Shown here piece by piece: positions 46,601 through 56,940 of a stretch of 64,000 nucleotides of DNA (positions are counted from its first letter, which is position 1; every line of letters begins with the position of its first letter). The notes beneath the pieces were generated by a model that was not told the origin of the DNA, did not search any database, and worked only from the letters and a program-made list of their open reading frames with translations. The stretch spans positions 25,103,492 to 25,167,491 of the forward strand of contig OX637402.1 of the NCBI GenBank assembly GCA_951799425.1, in the 5' to 3' direction. This DNA is from Ilex aquifolium. Lineage: Eukaryota > Streptophyta > Magnoliopsida > Aquifoliales > Aquifoliaceae. The position numbers and the translations under genes are program-made.

Positions 46601-49600
46601 TGTCATTGTTCGTGCTCTTCGTTCGGATAATGCCAAAGAATATGTGTCTGATGCCTTAGTGTCTCACCTTTCTTCTCAGGGTATTCTTCAGCAGCTCACT
46701 TGTCCATATACTCCTGAGCAAAATGGAGTTGCTGAAAGAAAAAATAGGAGTCTGATAGGGATGGTACGTTGTATGCTTAGAGGTATGGGGGTACCAAAAT
46801 CTTATTGGCATTTTGCTGTTTTGACTTCTACTTTTTTGTGTAATCGTACACCGAGTCGTGTTCTTCAGCATAGGGCTCCCTTACAGGTCTTATTCCCTGA
46901 GCGGACACTTTTTCCGGTTCCCCCTCTTGTTTTTGGCTGCACATGTTTTGTTCAAGATCGGTCTCCTACTCGTCATAAGCTTGATGATAAAGCGATTCGT
47001 TGTGTCTTTGTGGGCTATTGTCATCAGTCTAAGGGGTATCGGTGTTATGATCCTATCAGGCGTCATATGTATCATAGTCTAGATGTTACCTTTCTTGAGC
47101 ATATTCCTTATTTTTCTTCCAGTCATGTGTCTTCCCCTCCAGTTGATGATACTCCCTTTGATTTTCCATTACCACAGGAGCCAGAGCCATTGGTCACTAT
47201 AACTACAGAGTCATCAGTCTCTCCTCCTCCAGCACCACTTATCCCTGTTAGTACAGAGTCACCAATCTCTCTTCCTTTGCAGGTTTATGTTCGTCGCCCT
47301 CGCTCTCATCCCCCTACTGATGTCCCCTCTACCTCAGGCGATGCGGATAATACTTCTCAGTTCGTTGAGCATATTGATACACATGTTGTTAGTACTGATG
47401 AGATTGCAGGTACTGAGCCAGTTATTTTACCTGATGAGACATTGTCAGTGGAGGATGATGATTTAGGGCATCGTTATCCGCGGCGTGATCGCCGTCCAGT
47501 TATTCGTTATGGTTGGACCGCCAGGAGTTTATATCCGATCTCTGCGTATGTTTCTTATGGTGATCTGTCTCCTACATTTCGAGCTTATAGCATGGCCTTA
47601 TCAGATACACCGGTTCCTCGCTCTGTTTCAGAGGCCATGCGGGAGTCCCAGTGGGTTCTTGCCATGCAGACAGAGATGGACGCTCTTCAGCGTAATCATA
47701 CATGGGACCTTGTCTCCTTACCTTCAGGGGTGAAGCCTGTTGGCTGTCGATGGGTTTACACTCTGAAGTTTCTTGCGGATGGTACTATTGATCGTCACAA
47801 GGCTAGACTTGTGGCGAAGGGCTTTACTCAGGTACCAGGTCATGATTTTGGTGCTACATTTGCCCCCGTGGCAAAATTGACTACTGTTCGGTTGATTATT
47901 TCTTTAGCTGCAGAGCACTCTTGGCCTCTTCATCAGTTAGATGTGAAAAATGCGTTTCTTCACGGTGATCTGGACGAGATTATTTATATGGATGCACCAC
48001 CGGGCTTTCGTGGTGAGGGGGAGTATGCTAGAAAGGTATGTCGACTACGTAAGTCTCTTTATGGACTGAAACAGTCACCACGAGCCTGGTTCTCTCGTTT
48101 TAGTGATGTAGTCGTACGTTTGAGATTCACCAGATGTCATTCTGATCATACCTGCTTTATTCGACGGAATATTTCTGGACAGTGTGTCATCCTTTTGGTA
48201 TATGTTGATGATATTATTATTACTGGGGATGATATTTCTGGGACTGCGCAGGTCAAGGTAGACCTTGGGAAGGCCTTCGATGTGAAGGACCTTGGATTTC
48301 TGCGATACTTTCTTGGGATTGAGGTTGCCCGTAGCAGCAGAGGTGTTGTTCTTTCTCAGAGAAAGTATGTTTTGGATCTTCTCTCAGACACTGGGATGCT
48401 GGGGTGCAAACCGACATCATCACCCATGATTCCAAACCTGAAGCTTACTGCTGAAGGTAAGGAGTTGAGAGATCCGACTGTTTATCAGAGGTTGGTAGGT
48501 AGACTTATCTACCTAGCCAACACTAGACCAGACATTTCATTCGCTGTCAGCCGAGTTAGTCAGTTCATGCACAGGCCGTGTCAGCCTCATCTTGATGCAG
48601 TTTATCATATTCTTCGGTACCTCAAGTCTTGTCCTGGACTTGGGTTGTTCTATGCATTAGGATCTCAGATCGGTTCTCTAGCTTGTTATTCAGATTCAGA
48701 TTATGGGGGAGCGTGTGACGGTTGATCTACTACGGGCTTCTGTGCTTTTTGAGGGACTCATCTTATCTCTTGGAAGAGCAAGAAGCAGGCAGTTGTCTCC
48801 CGCTCGTCAGCAGAGGCAGAGTATCGGGCACTGGCACTTGGCACGTGTGAGATTATCTGGTTACGATCGATTCTTGGCGAGTTGGGATTTCCAGTGACTT
48901 CTCCATCCACATTATATTGTGATAATCGATCTGCTATTCAGCTCGCTTCTGACTCTGTACTACACGAGAGGACGAAGCATATAGAGATTGATGTTCACTT
49001 TCTTCGGGAGAAGGTTCGCTGTGGTATTGTCACTCCATTGTTTGTGGGGACCAGTGATCAGGTTGTGGATGTTTTCACAAAACCTGTCACTCTATCCATT
49101 CTTCAGGACACGGTTGTCAAGCTTGGCTTAGTTGATATTTTTGCGCCTAGCTTGAGGGGGAGTGTTGGAGTTATTTCCTAATTTATTAGGGTTTTACTGT
49201 TTCCTAGTTTATTAGGGTTTTCCTTAATTTATTTTTATTGTACCTTTATTATTTGACTATATATACGAGGCTCTACACTTAGTCTGTATCCCTTTTTTTC
49301 ATTCACGTTTATTCTAAGTCTATATGTATCGTCGGATGGTCTTGCTTCACCTCCAAAATTTGTATGTTAAGGAGATCAGGCGATGAAATTCTTTTAGATT
49401 TATTTCTTTTTTCACTAGCTTCATCTTCTGAATGAAATGTGTTTTGTTTCAGGTGCATGTGCTTTCAAAGGAAATGGTGCACCTGGGAATGTTTTTGTTA
49501 AAATTCATTCCTTGTAATCTAGTGGACAACATTGTTACAATGCTTGGCAAATTCAGGTATGGAGATCTTGCTGATTTTGGGCTTCAAAGGCCAACTAAAG

Positions 49601-50245
49601 GACCATTCAATCTTAAAAGGACAACTGGTCGATCTCCGGTTATCGATGTTGGCACCGTAGACAAGATTAAGATTGGAGATATTCAGGTAGATAAACATAA
49701 ATAAATACCTTAATATGTTTAACATATGAATATCAGAATAGTTTACTCTTTATTTCGGTTTTCAATTGTCACCTTTTCTCGTGAGCTATAATGACGATGA
49801 TCTTCGTATTTGTCAGGTTTTTCCATCTATAACAAAGGTCCAACGTGACAACATTGAATTTACAAATGGTAAGATCAAGCAACTCGATGCCATTGTCTTT
49901 GCTACTGGCTACAAGAGCACAGTTGGGAAATGGCTCAAGGTACACAAAAAAAAAAAAAAAAAAATTCATCATCTTGACTACATTTTCTAAGCATCTAAAG
50001 GTTTTAACAAGCACATTTTAATGTTTAAGCAGGATGGTGCAGACCTTTTTAATGAGGATGGCATGCCCAAACGACGATTCCCAGATCATTGGAAAGGAAA
50101 AAATGGCCTATACTGTGCAGGATTTTCAAGGGCGGGATTGTTCGGAATCTCAAATGATGCAGAGAATATAGCCAAGGATATCGACATAACTTTAATCGAA
50201 ACAACCAAGTATATGAATGTTGAGGATGATCTCTACTGGCAATAG
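43663..50245 (+). CDS. YUCCA-type flavin monooxygenase (YUC10/11-like), 4 exons
   Basis: Probable indole-3-pyruvate monooxygenase, the auxin-forming step of the TAA/YUC pathway. Exons 43663-44277, 49453-49686, 49817-49939 and 50033-50245 join in frame to 394 aa, close to the usual 380-420. Motifs: FAD-binding GAGPAG (11-16), FMO-identifying [11 protein letters not shown] (about 153-163), NADPH-binding GCGNSG (about 179-184) and FATGY (about 310-314). The absence of a long N-terminal extension and the overall sequence suggest the YUC10/YUC11 branch; this is from family knowledge. The start is ATG at 43663, because the codon two positions earlier is GTG. Intron 1 is 5.2 kb because of a Copia insertion, but the splice sites (CCTGTAAG donor and TTTCAGGTG acceptor) remain. 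The protein looks intact; whether the long intron is spliced efficiently is unknown. Confidence 0.93.
44459..44615 (+). repeat. 5' LTR of the Copia element
   Basis: 157 bp; contains ACTATATATACGGGGC, a TATA-like promoter. Differs from the 3' LTR at two positions. Confidence 0.93.
45351..49181 (+). pseudogene. Copia gag-pol polyprotein, interrupted by three TGA codons
   Basis: One frame carries: a short N-terminus; a CCHC zinc knuckle ([14 protein letters not shown]); aspartic protease (LDSGANGHM, near 45790); integrase with its HHCC zinc domain and the DDE catalytic acids ([22 protein letters not shown]); reverse transcriptase (YVDDIIITG, near 48200); and RNase H ([23 protein letters not shown]). 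TGA stops lie at 45531-45533 (right after the zinc knuckle), 48723-48725 and 48750-48752 (both in RNase H). The capsid domain normally placed before the zinc knuckle is not found: 44616-45350 is C/A-rich and non-coding. Long uninterrupted 45534-48722. It cannot make a complete product by itself. Confidence 0.92.
49163..49319 (+). repeat. 3' LTR of the Copia element
   Basis: Direct repeat of 44459-44615. The polyprotein frame ends at TAA just inside it (49179-49181). Confidence 0.93.
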
Positions 50246-50673
50246 AAGTAGCTAGGAACTTTAGAGAAAGTTTTGTAATTTGTGTAACCATCTTTTTATG
50301 TGATTTTGGATGGACAAGAGATGGATTAGAAAGAGTTGGATTTTAGGGTTAGGGTGAAAAATCCACATTTTATGTTCAATCATCGTTAATGATGCATGGT
50401 TATATGGCTATAATTACTAGGTCATACTCTTTCCCTAGTATATTAGATAGGGTTGGTGAGAAAATGTAAACCACATCCAAACTCTCAAAAATTCTACCAA
50501 TATTACTCCCTATATGTGAGATTCAAGGCCGGATCAATGGCAAAGCCATTGAGGCAGCTGCTAAGGGCCCCCAATTTAAAAGGTCCCAAAATGGTCCTAC
50601 AATAAGAGATGTAATTTGACCTAAAAATTTGTAATTAGGCCCAACACAAATGGCAAGCAATTCTCACACACTG
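50246..50673. other. YUCCA 3' UTR and short intergenic DNA
   Basis: Downstream of the YUCCA stop; no coding seen. 50520-50600 (GGCAAAGCCATTGAGGCAGC) looks transposon-derived but was not identified. Confidence 0.45.
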
Positions 50674-50735
50674 TGTAAACCACTGCAGAAGTGGAGAGGA
50701 GATAGAAAATGAGGAGGACTGTGAAGCAATGTTAT

Positions 50736-51196
50736 CAGCGAGAAAGAGTCTGGGTCAATTGTGCACTGGTTCAATAGTTAGGTTAATCGGTCGGACTAGT
50801 CATATAATAAAAAATATATAATAATTTAGCTAAAAAATATGACATATGTCTACAATGCATATAATTTGTCATAAAATTAATAAAGTTAAGTAGAGAAAAT
50901 AAACACAATCTCAATCTCAAAATTCATAAAATTCACAATATTAATCTCAATGAAGATAAATTAATCTTCATTCTCTTGTAATTAGAGAACATTATTTTTT
51001 CACATACAAAAAAAATATATATATTTGGTGAATTTTCCATGATCACCATAATCGCAATAATCTATCAAATCTTTGAGGATTGTACTAGTTCTGAAAGTAA
51101 GCTATCTAGATTTCTAAGATCAAAAGTTGGCTATGATACTAATTTGTTAGAATTGCTCCAATGATACTCCGGTTAGAAAATGGCTCTGATACCACT
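50736..51196. mobile_element. hAT-like fragment inserted in the pseudogene
   Basis: 50736-50830 (CAATGTTATCA, GGGTCAATTGTGCACTGG, TAATATAAT-type tract) parallels the left end of the hAT element at 35822 (GGGTCAATGGGTCACTGG, then AATAATATAATAAAAAATTA). No matching right end was found, so the fragment is truncated or overwritten by the LTR piece at 51197. Confidence 0.4.
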
Positions 51197-51398
51197 TGTT
51201 GGAGTCAAGATGACTAGAAATAAAATAGAAAGAAATAGATGAGGATATAAACAATTAAACTAAAAATAATAATTTTTATTCAAGTTGATTACAGAGTATA
51301 CACTCAACTTGGACTCTTCAACTTTTATTTAACGCTACTTATTCCTAACATTATGTCATATACCCTATTTATATAGATCATACATATAACTCCTAACA
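51197..51398 (-). mobile_element. Lone Copia-type LTR with primer site, minus strand
   Basis: On the minus strand the segment starts TGTTAGGAG (51398), has a TATA box CTATATAAATAGGG (about 51370-51385) and ends CTCCAACA (51197). After AG comes a perfect primer site TGGTATCAGAGCC (51194-51182). No internal coding region follows, so it is a truncated 5' end of a Copia element. Confidence 0.7.
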
Positions 51399-51712
51399 TT
51401 ATATTAAAGTATCATTACACCCACTAACTTTTGTAACCTCTATAATATTAAGACTGACATTCTCCACTACTAGCAGAATTAACTCATCACTAGTACAATT
51501 CACTCACCCACTACATGGTATATGAACATACCGCAAGCCCACTAACACACTTTATTAAGACACCTTAATAACATAATAAAACTTTAAAACAAATTTATTT
51601 TTCAACAGTACTATCGAAGAGTCTCTTGTGGATTGGACTGTCAACTCTAGTTCTGTGAATTATAAATTCCATGTGGAATTTTCTTGAGAGAAGTATGTTT
51701 GAAACAAGTGTG

Positions 51713-52264
51713 CGAGGATTTTATGGATCAAGGCTGCAAATAAAATAATAACGGAACGGAATAGAAAAATAGAATACACAAATTTACGTGGTTCGGCTCA
51801 ACAAATAAGTATACGTCCATGAACAAAATACAACGGTAAAATTTCACTATCAAAAGTTAGAGATTACAAAACCATTCTCGACAATAATTAACAAGAAAAC
51901 GTATGTCTGCTCTATCATATTACAAAATTAATAGTGTCAAAAACCTTCTATTCACCAATATTGATTTTTTCGAAAATAACCCAAATAAAAAATAGAGCAA
52001 ACCCAAAATTTGATAAAGAAATCACGTTGTGGTCGTCATTCTTTCTTTGATAAAACTTCTTGACCGAATGGGAGTGGTAATATTTCAAGTCAAAAGACTT
52101 TTCTCAAAATCCATCGTGTGTTGAACACTATAACCATTAGTCCAACTCTTTTAGCCTGGTAGTTACTCAAAGCCCATGTAGAACAAAACATATTTCTCCT
52201 ATTCAAAAGTCAAACAAGTATTCTCCAATAAAAGTCACGTTCAACTAGAGTCCAAATAAAATTG
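51713..52264. mobile_element. Unidentified insertion splitting the pseudogene
   Basis: Interrupts the homology to the intact gene. It contains AAATTTACGTGGTTCGGC, a motif seen in many plant LTR sequences, but no clear ends. The type is unknown. Confidence 0.4.
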
Positions 52265-53032
52265 AATGCAAGACACATCAACAGAGGAAGATGAAGGAGA
52301 GAGAGAGAGAGAGAGAGAGAGGACCACAGCTAGGGTGATTTTAAGATTTTTCTCCATCTGAGGATGATCATGTAGGCTTTTGTGTAGATGCCAAAGAGGC
52401 CTAAATTAACATTGCATTTCTTCTTGCTCTCTGTAATCAAAAAATAAATACATATATCTATAAATTATGCATAATAGTTCCTAAAATATGAATTTTAAAA
52501 TTTTTTATAATACTAATAATATTTTTTAAATATAACGAATTAAAAAATTATGTAAGAACCATGACAAAATTCTAAAAAGTCAGAACAAAAACTCATAAAA
52601 TTAATTTCTTAAATAAGTCTTTTTTTGGGTAAAAAAACTGCTGTATAAATTGATAAAAAAACTAAAAACTAAAATCTAAATAGACTAAACTTATTTTATT
52701 CAAAAACCCTTGAAAACTATCCATTTAAGCTTACTCCAATCAGCCACAACCATAATGTCACAATTACCTTTCATTTCTTCCAAATAATCCTAAGTAACTC
52801 ATTCTTTTATGTGAAATTCACATAGGTAACCGTCTGCAGGCCGTCTAGTATATATAATACAACAAAATCACAAAAAAAAAAAAAAAACAAAGCAAAACAA
52901 AAAAAACAAAAAAAGGCCAACCTTGCAATGAAATATGATTATATTCTGGATTATCCAATCTTTATATCTTACATAATGACTGAACAACAACTGTGATAAA
53001 TCTTATTCCCAGTAGAAGTCTATGATCATTGA

Positions 53033-54034
53033 TCAGACTTCATATTGCTCAAGCTGAATATCCTTTGCTTTCAAAGGCTCATACTCTCCCAGATAAACCT
53101 CAAGATGATCGGACAGCGTTGACTTATCGATGTTTTCATGGTGGTATGATTTGCAGACGAAGTAGATTATAGTTTGAATCACCAACCCGAAGAGAATCAA
53201 CTTTAAAAGCAACAAGAAACACAATAACCCAACTCCTAATCTGTACTCAAACCTCTCCAATGTCCATCGACGAACAACAAGATATTCAAACACATACTGT
53301 ATGGCGAAGAAAGAGAAATTGAGCTTGAAGAAGATAACAATTGCAACCCACATCTTTCCCTTCATCAGTTCCTTGCTCTTTATCATGGCTTTGAATCCAT
53401 ATGATTCTTCTAAAACTGATACAACGCTAGACAACTGCCAAATAATGGTCACATAAACAAACCCAACTACGTAACAGATCAAAAATATGTGGAAAATTAT
53501 CGCACTAGCATTGGAGAACCCATCAGTTAGAGCTAAGATGAAGTAAATTAGCCCTGCAACGAAGTTATAGGCAAATAATGCGACGAAAGTGCAAAGAAAA
53601 GTGACCATGAGTCTCTTCCAGACCTTGGGTACAACGCTCATGACCTTCCTGAAAGTCACTTCACGAGCTGTGTATACGCAGGCGACGGTGTAAACCACCG
53701 CAGAAGTGGAGAGGAGAGATAAAATGAGGAGGAAGGTGAAGTAAACGAACTTGAAAATCCAGAAATAGACCCACTCTGATGATATAACATCGGAGACTCT
53801 TTTGAAACTTCGACTGTCTGGTGCTGATCTATGTAACACAAATTCGAGGTGGAAGATTTTTGAGAGAATTAAGTGTGCAACTTCGATATGAGCGAGGAAG
53901 ATGAAGGAGAGAGGGAGGACCAGAAATAGGGTGATTTGGCTAAAGATTCTTCTCCATCTGAAGATGATCTTGAAGGCTTCTGTGTAGATGCCAAAGAGAC
54001 CTAAGAATTGCATTTCTTCTTGCTCTCTGTCCAT
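53033..54034 (-). CDS. Six-helix plant membrane protein of unknown function, copy B
   Basis: Single exon, 333 aa from MDREQEEMQFLGLFGIYTEA. Six hydrophobic segments: about 31-50, 88-120, 142-170, 178-206, 228-254 and 268-294. Hydrophilic parts include RSAPDSR.FKRVSD and a charged C-terminal tail (NIDKSTLSDHLEVYLGEYEP). It looks like a plant-specific family of uncharacterised transmembrane proteins that occur in tandem; no enzyme motif is visible. An in-frame ATG 41 codons upstream (54157) is open here but not in copy A, so the MDREQ start, shared by both copies, is preferred. Near-identical to copy A except in residues 163-205. It lies between the broken copy and a Gypsy remnant. Confidence 0.85.
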   Translation of the reverse strand: MDREQEEMQFLGLFGIYTEAFKIIFRWRRIFSQITLFLVLPLSFIFLAHIEVAHLILSKIFHLEFVLHRSAPDSRSFKRVSDVISSEWVYFWIFKFVYFTFLLILSLLSTSAVVYTVACVYTAREVTFRKVMSVVPKVWKRLMVTFLCTFVALFAYNFVAGLIYFILALTDGFSNASAIIFHIFLICYVVGFVYVTIIWQLSSVVSVLEESYGFKAMIKSKELMKGKMWVAIVIFFKLNFSFFAIQYVFEYLVVRRWTLERFEYRLGVGLLCFLLLLKLILFGLVIQTIIYFVCKSYHHENIDKSTLSDHLEVYLGEYEPLKAKDIQLEQYEV

Positions 54035-54301
54035 GGTGGGTTTTTTTTTCTCCAATGGAGGAAACGATGGAGAGGTGAGAGAGGGAAGGGAGATGGAGTG
54101 AGAGGGGTGGGTTGTGAGGAGGATTATAGAAGATTGGGTTGGTCTTTTGTGTATCATACATTCATACTACCCTCAGATTTGAATTTTACTACAAATACCC
54201 CGTCCTCCTTTAATATCAAACCAATAATAATTGAGAATTAAATCTTATCAGATGTTTTTTACTTCCTAATGTATCAAGGGATATAGTACCAATGAAAAAA
54301 A

Positions 54302-54453
54302 GAGTAATTCTAGTTCGACCTAATAATTTGATGATCTAATTGATTGCATTTGTTAGATTAACTGTAAATTTCAATATAAGAGGGTTACATTGTCAATCCA
54401 ACATCTATATATAACAAATTAGGTCAATAAATTACATCCGAATAGCATTACTC
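54302..54453. mobile_element. Short MITE of the AATAATGCT family, copy 4
   Basis: Inverted ends GAGTAATTCTAGTTCGACC and (reverse complement) GAGTAATGCTATTCGGATG. Upstream of copy B; the matching site upstream of copy A also has it (62056-62194), so the insertion predates the duplication. Confidence 0.75.
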
Positions 54454-54459
54454 ATAAAA

Positions 54460-55190
54460 AAAATTCAACGGTAGTTATAGACTTATAGTAACAATAATGT
54501 TGTTATACTATGTCATCATTTAGTCTGCAAATTGGGTCAAATTTCCAAGTTTCAATAGTATTAAACATAATAATTAATGGACAGAATTACGATACCATGA
54601 CAAGTGTTTTTATAGTTTATGCCAAAGTTATTTTAAAAGAAGGGTTAAGACTACATCTCAATTTGGTTAAGTTATACCAAAATGCAGCTAGTTGCAACTT
54701 AATCTCATTTGGTTGTAACTTAACCCATAGTGATTACTTGTCTCATAAAAAATATATTTTTTGATGTAATATTTCCTTTAGCACCATAGTCGTATCCATT
54801 ATTTTCTCACCGTTCTTACTAGTGTTGGCAAGACAAAAATAAAGTTAAATTTCATGTTCCACATGATTTTGGATTGAGAGGGATCACAATTTAAATGATG
54901 TGAACTGGAAACTTGTTTGTTCGCCTTGTAAAAAATGGGTAATATTGAGACACAAATGGAGTGTTTTGACATGTTTGTTCACAAAGGATGGGCATTCTAT
55001 TCTCTTGCTTAATATAAGAAGATTATGCCATCCTTTTGGATTATTTGTAGGTTTATGTTTGGTCCTTTTCATATATAGATTTTTTGTTTAGTATATTGTC
55101 ATGTAAAGCTTGACTTATATCCTTGTAAACTTGTAAATCGTTTCGATTTGAAAATATACATTACTTCTTCCTTACCAATAAAAAAAAAAA
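54460..55190. other. Duplicated upstream flank of copy B, no gene
   Basis: Homologous to 62200-62935. Short open frames in the two copies do not correspond well, which argues against coding. Confidence 0.55.
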
Positions 55191-55199
55191 AAATGCCAA

Positions 55200-56650
55200 C
55201 CTGATTTTGTGAGTGATGGGACGTGGGTGGTCCACTAGTCATTATTTGACACGTGTCTAATTGTCTTTAGCAAAAGACGTCTCTTAAAATTCCAAGGGTA
55301 TGAGCCTGAGCAAATAAGACTGAACAACGAATACTGACCGAGAAAGTACGACCTACAAAGGAAGCAAATGGCTACACTTGTCTCTCCCAAGAGTTAATTG
55401 TCATCAAAATGTGGGCCTTGTGCAGTGTGCTGACACGACATGCAATCATTGTCTCTTTGTTGACAAGGGATTTACATTTAATCGCCAGAAAAATGAGGCA
55501 TAACCCATACTGGAACTGGGTAGACCTCGGGGGTATCCAGTTGAGATCTCGGTGTCTACCCTTAAATGCTCGGTAGTAGGCTGTGGGTACTTTATCGTAG
55601 AGCACTTGACGTTCGGGATGATTTGATGTCCGCGGGGTGCGAAACCATGAATGCTCAGCCCATCCCGAGTACCTGACCTCGGCTGTCTTATCATCAAGCA
55701 TTTATGAGGCATTATTATTACACTGATCGATGATCGTAGCCTGTTAGGCCTAGGATTGGCATTCAGGTAGATGTCACGTCATCATATTAAAAGGTATAAA
55801 TATCCCAACAAAACAGAACATAGGTATGCATATTGAAATAGCTCTGCACTGTACACTTTTTCTCTCAACCTTGACCACCGACTGACTTAAGCATCTGAGA
55901 GAATAAGCTGAGTGTACCCCTGGCCCCTTTCTGACGTTTTTCCTTATTCACTGGAATCTCATCCAACTTCACCTTGGTCAAGCTATGTCAATCAATTGTA
56001 AGAAATCACCTATGCAATTTGACATCGTTTGTGGGAAATTCTCGAATTAGTTTTTCTTGTAGCAAATACCATGGTGAACCCTCGATCTCAGAGTGAGGCG
56101 GGAGTCGTTCCGCTCCCTGTTATAACAGAATCTGAATCCTTAGATTAGTAGGATGACATTCGAAGAAACTCTCAACACACCCAACCAGTTGACTAGAGTC
56201 TCGGAGGGCATGGAGTTTTGGCATGAGAGATAATGGAGCTCATGGAGGAACTATTGGGTGGCCGTTTGAAACAGATAGAATGTGACAATGTTAATGTGCT
56301 CAATAAACTTAGTGACTTCGAACGCTTAGAGGGTAACCTCTAGGGGGACAAGCTGATGAAGTAGGAAATAGGCTAGTTGGAGTTTCATCAGAACTGATCT
56401 AGCGACTCTTCCCATGGCATTTCGGAACGCGACCTCTGCCACAGCCTAGAGCGAAAATTGGACTCTCATCCTTCTAAGTGGGGGCATTCCCCCGAGAACA
56501 ATACTGATAGAAAGGGGAAGAGAGCCAAGGCATTACCACATGGAGACCTCTGACACAAGCTTTCAGGGGCTACCGAGAGAGCAGGGTTCCAAGGGGATTC
56601 AACCCTCTTGGTAAAAGACATGGGAGTCCATCTTGAAAATTTACAAAAAA
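55200..56650 (+). mobile_element. Ty3/Gypsy remnant: LTR, primer site and start of gag
   Basis: An LTR-like block (about 55200-56015) has a TATA box GGTATAAATATCCC (55791-55804). It is followed by CAATTTGACATCGTTTGTGGG (56015-56035), a decayed form of the common plant Gypsy border CAATTTGGCGCCGTCTGTGGG. Then ATGGTGAACCCTCGATCTCA (56071) opens a typical Gypsy gag start (MVNPRSQ) that stops after about 26 codons. The rest to about 56650 is decayed gag region with no second LTR. Confidence 0.65.
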
Positions 56651-56940
56651 CTTATTCACTAGCAATTCAACATTAAGTGATAAGTAGGTGACTACCTACT
56701 TAAAATTTTAGTCCATTTCTGAAAGGTATTTAAGTTTTTAAGTGATAAAATTTTTGGATATCAAACACTTAATTAAAAAAGCATAGAATTTCTTCCGTTT
56801 TAAATGCTGAATTGGGTTATCAAACACCACCTTAATTTGATTATGAAACATATTTGTATAGATGGTATACAAAGGCTTCATATAATAAACACTAGAAAAT
56901 AGAGTAATAAGTGATAATAGGTGCATATTTTATCAATTTC
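56651..56940. other. AT-rich spacer
   Basis: Nothing recognisable; lies between the Gypsy and Copia remnants. Confidence 0.5.

Larger units (their letters stand above)
44459..49319 (+). mobile_element. Ty1/Copia LTR retrotransposon, 4861 bp, recent, defective
   Basis: Two 157-bp LTRs (44459-44615 and 49163-49319) differ at two sites (both transitions). CTATA target duplications lie at 44454-44458 and 49320-49324. A perfect Met-tRNA primer site TGGTATCAGAGCC directly follows the left LTR, and the polypurine tract GAGGGGGAG precedes the right one. With these borders the LTR starts TG and ends GT, not the usual CA. The coding part is in the order protease, integrase, reverse transcriptase, RNase H (Copia). 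The gag capsid part is missing, and the reading frame has three TGA stops. Same orientation as the host gene. Confidence 0.95.
44278..49452 (+). other. YUCCA intron 1, enlarged by a retrotransposon
   Basis: Without the Copia element and its duplicated 5 bp the intron would be about 310 bp, a normal plant size. The flanking intron parts (44278-44453 and 49325-49452) show no coding sequence. Confidence 0.85.
50674..52436 (-). pseudogene. Broken third copy of the six-helix membrane protein gene
   Basis: Three blocks in the right order on the minus strand match the intact gene at 53033-54034: 52265-52436 (N-terminus, matching 53890-54030), 51612-51712 (matching about 53790-53885), and 50674-50735 (matching about 53690-53750, with AAACCACTGCAGAAGTGGAG). 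They are separated by insertions at 51713-52264 and 50736-51611. The start codon is lost (GTAATC in place of GTCCAT on the plus strand) and a (GA)n expansion lies at 52297-52321. The C-terminal half is absent. Divergence is much greater than between the two intact copies, so this is an older member. Confidence 0.8.
52440..55190. repeat. Segmental duplication, copy B (pairs with 60205-62935)
   Basis: About 2.75 kb including a gene, its 5' and 3' flanks and a MITE is repeated at 60205-62935. Examples shared outside the gene: CAGGCCGTCTAGTATATATA (3' side), GAACTGGAAACTTGTTTGTT and TGTGATAAATCTTATTCCCA. Flanks are less conserved than the gene. Confidence 0.85.

Noticed and set aside
55372..55712. 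Open frames of 88 and 109 codons on the minus strand
   Set aside because: Antisense to the Gypsy LTR; no domain.
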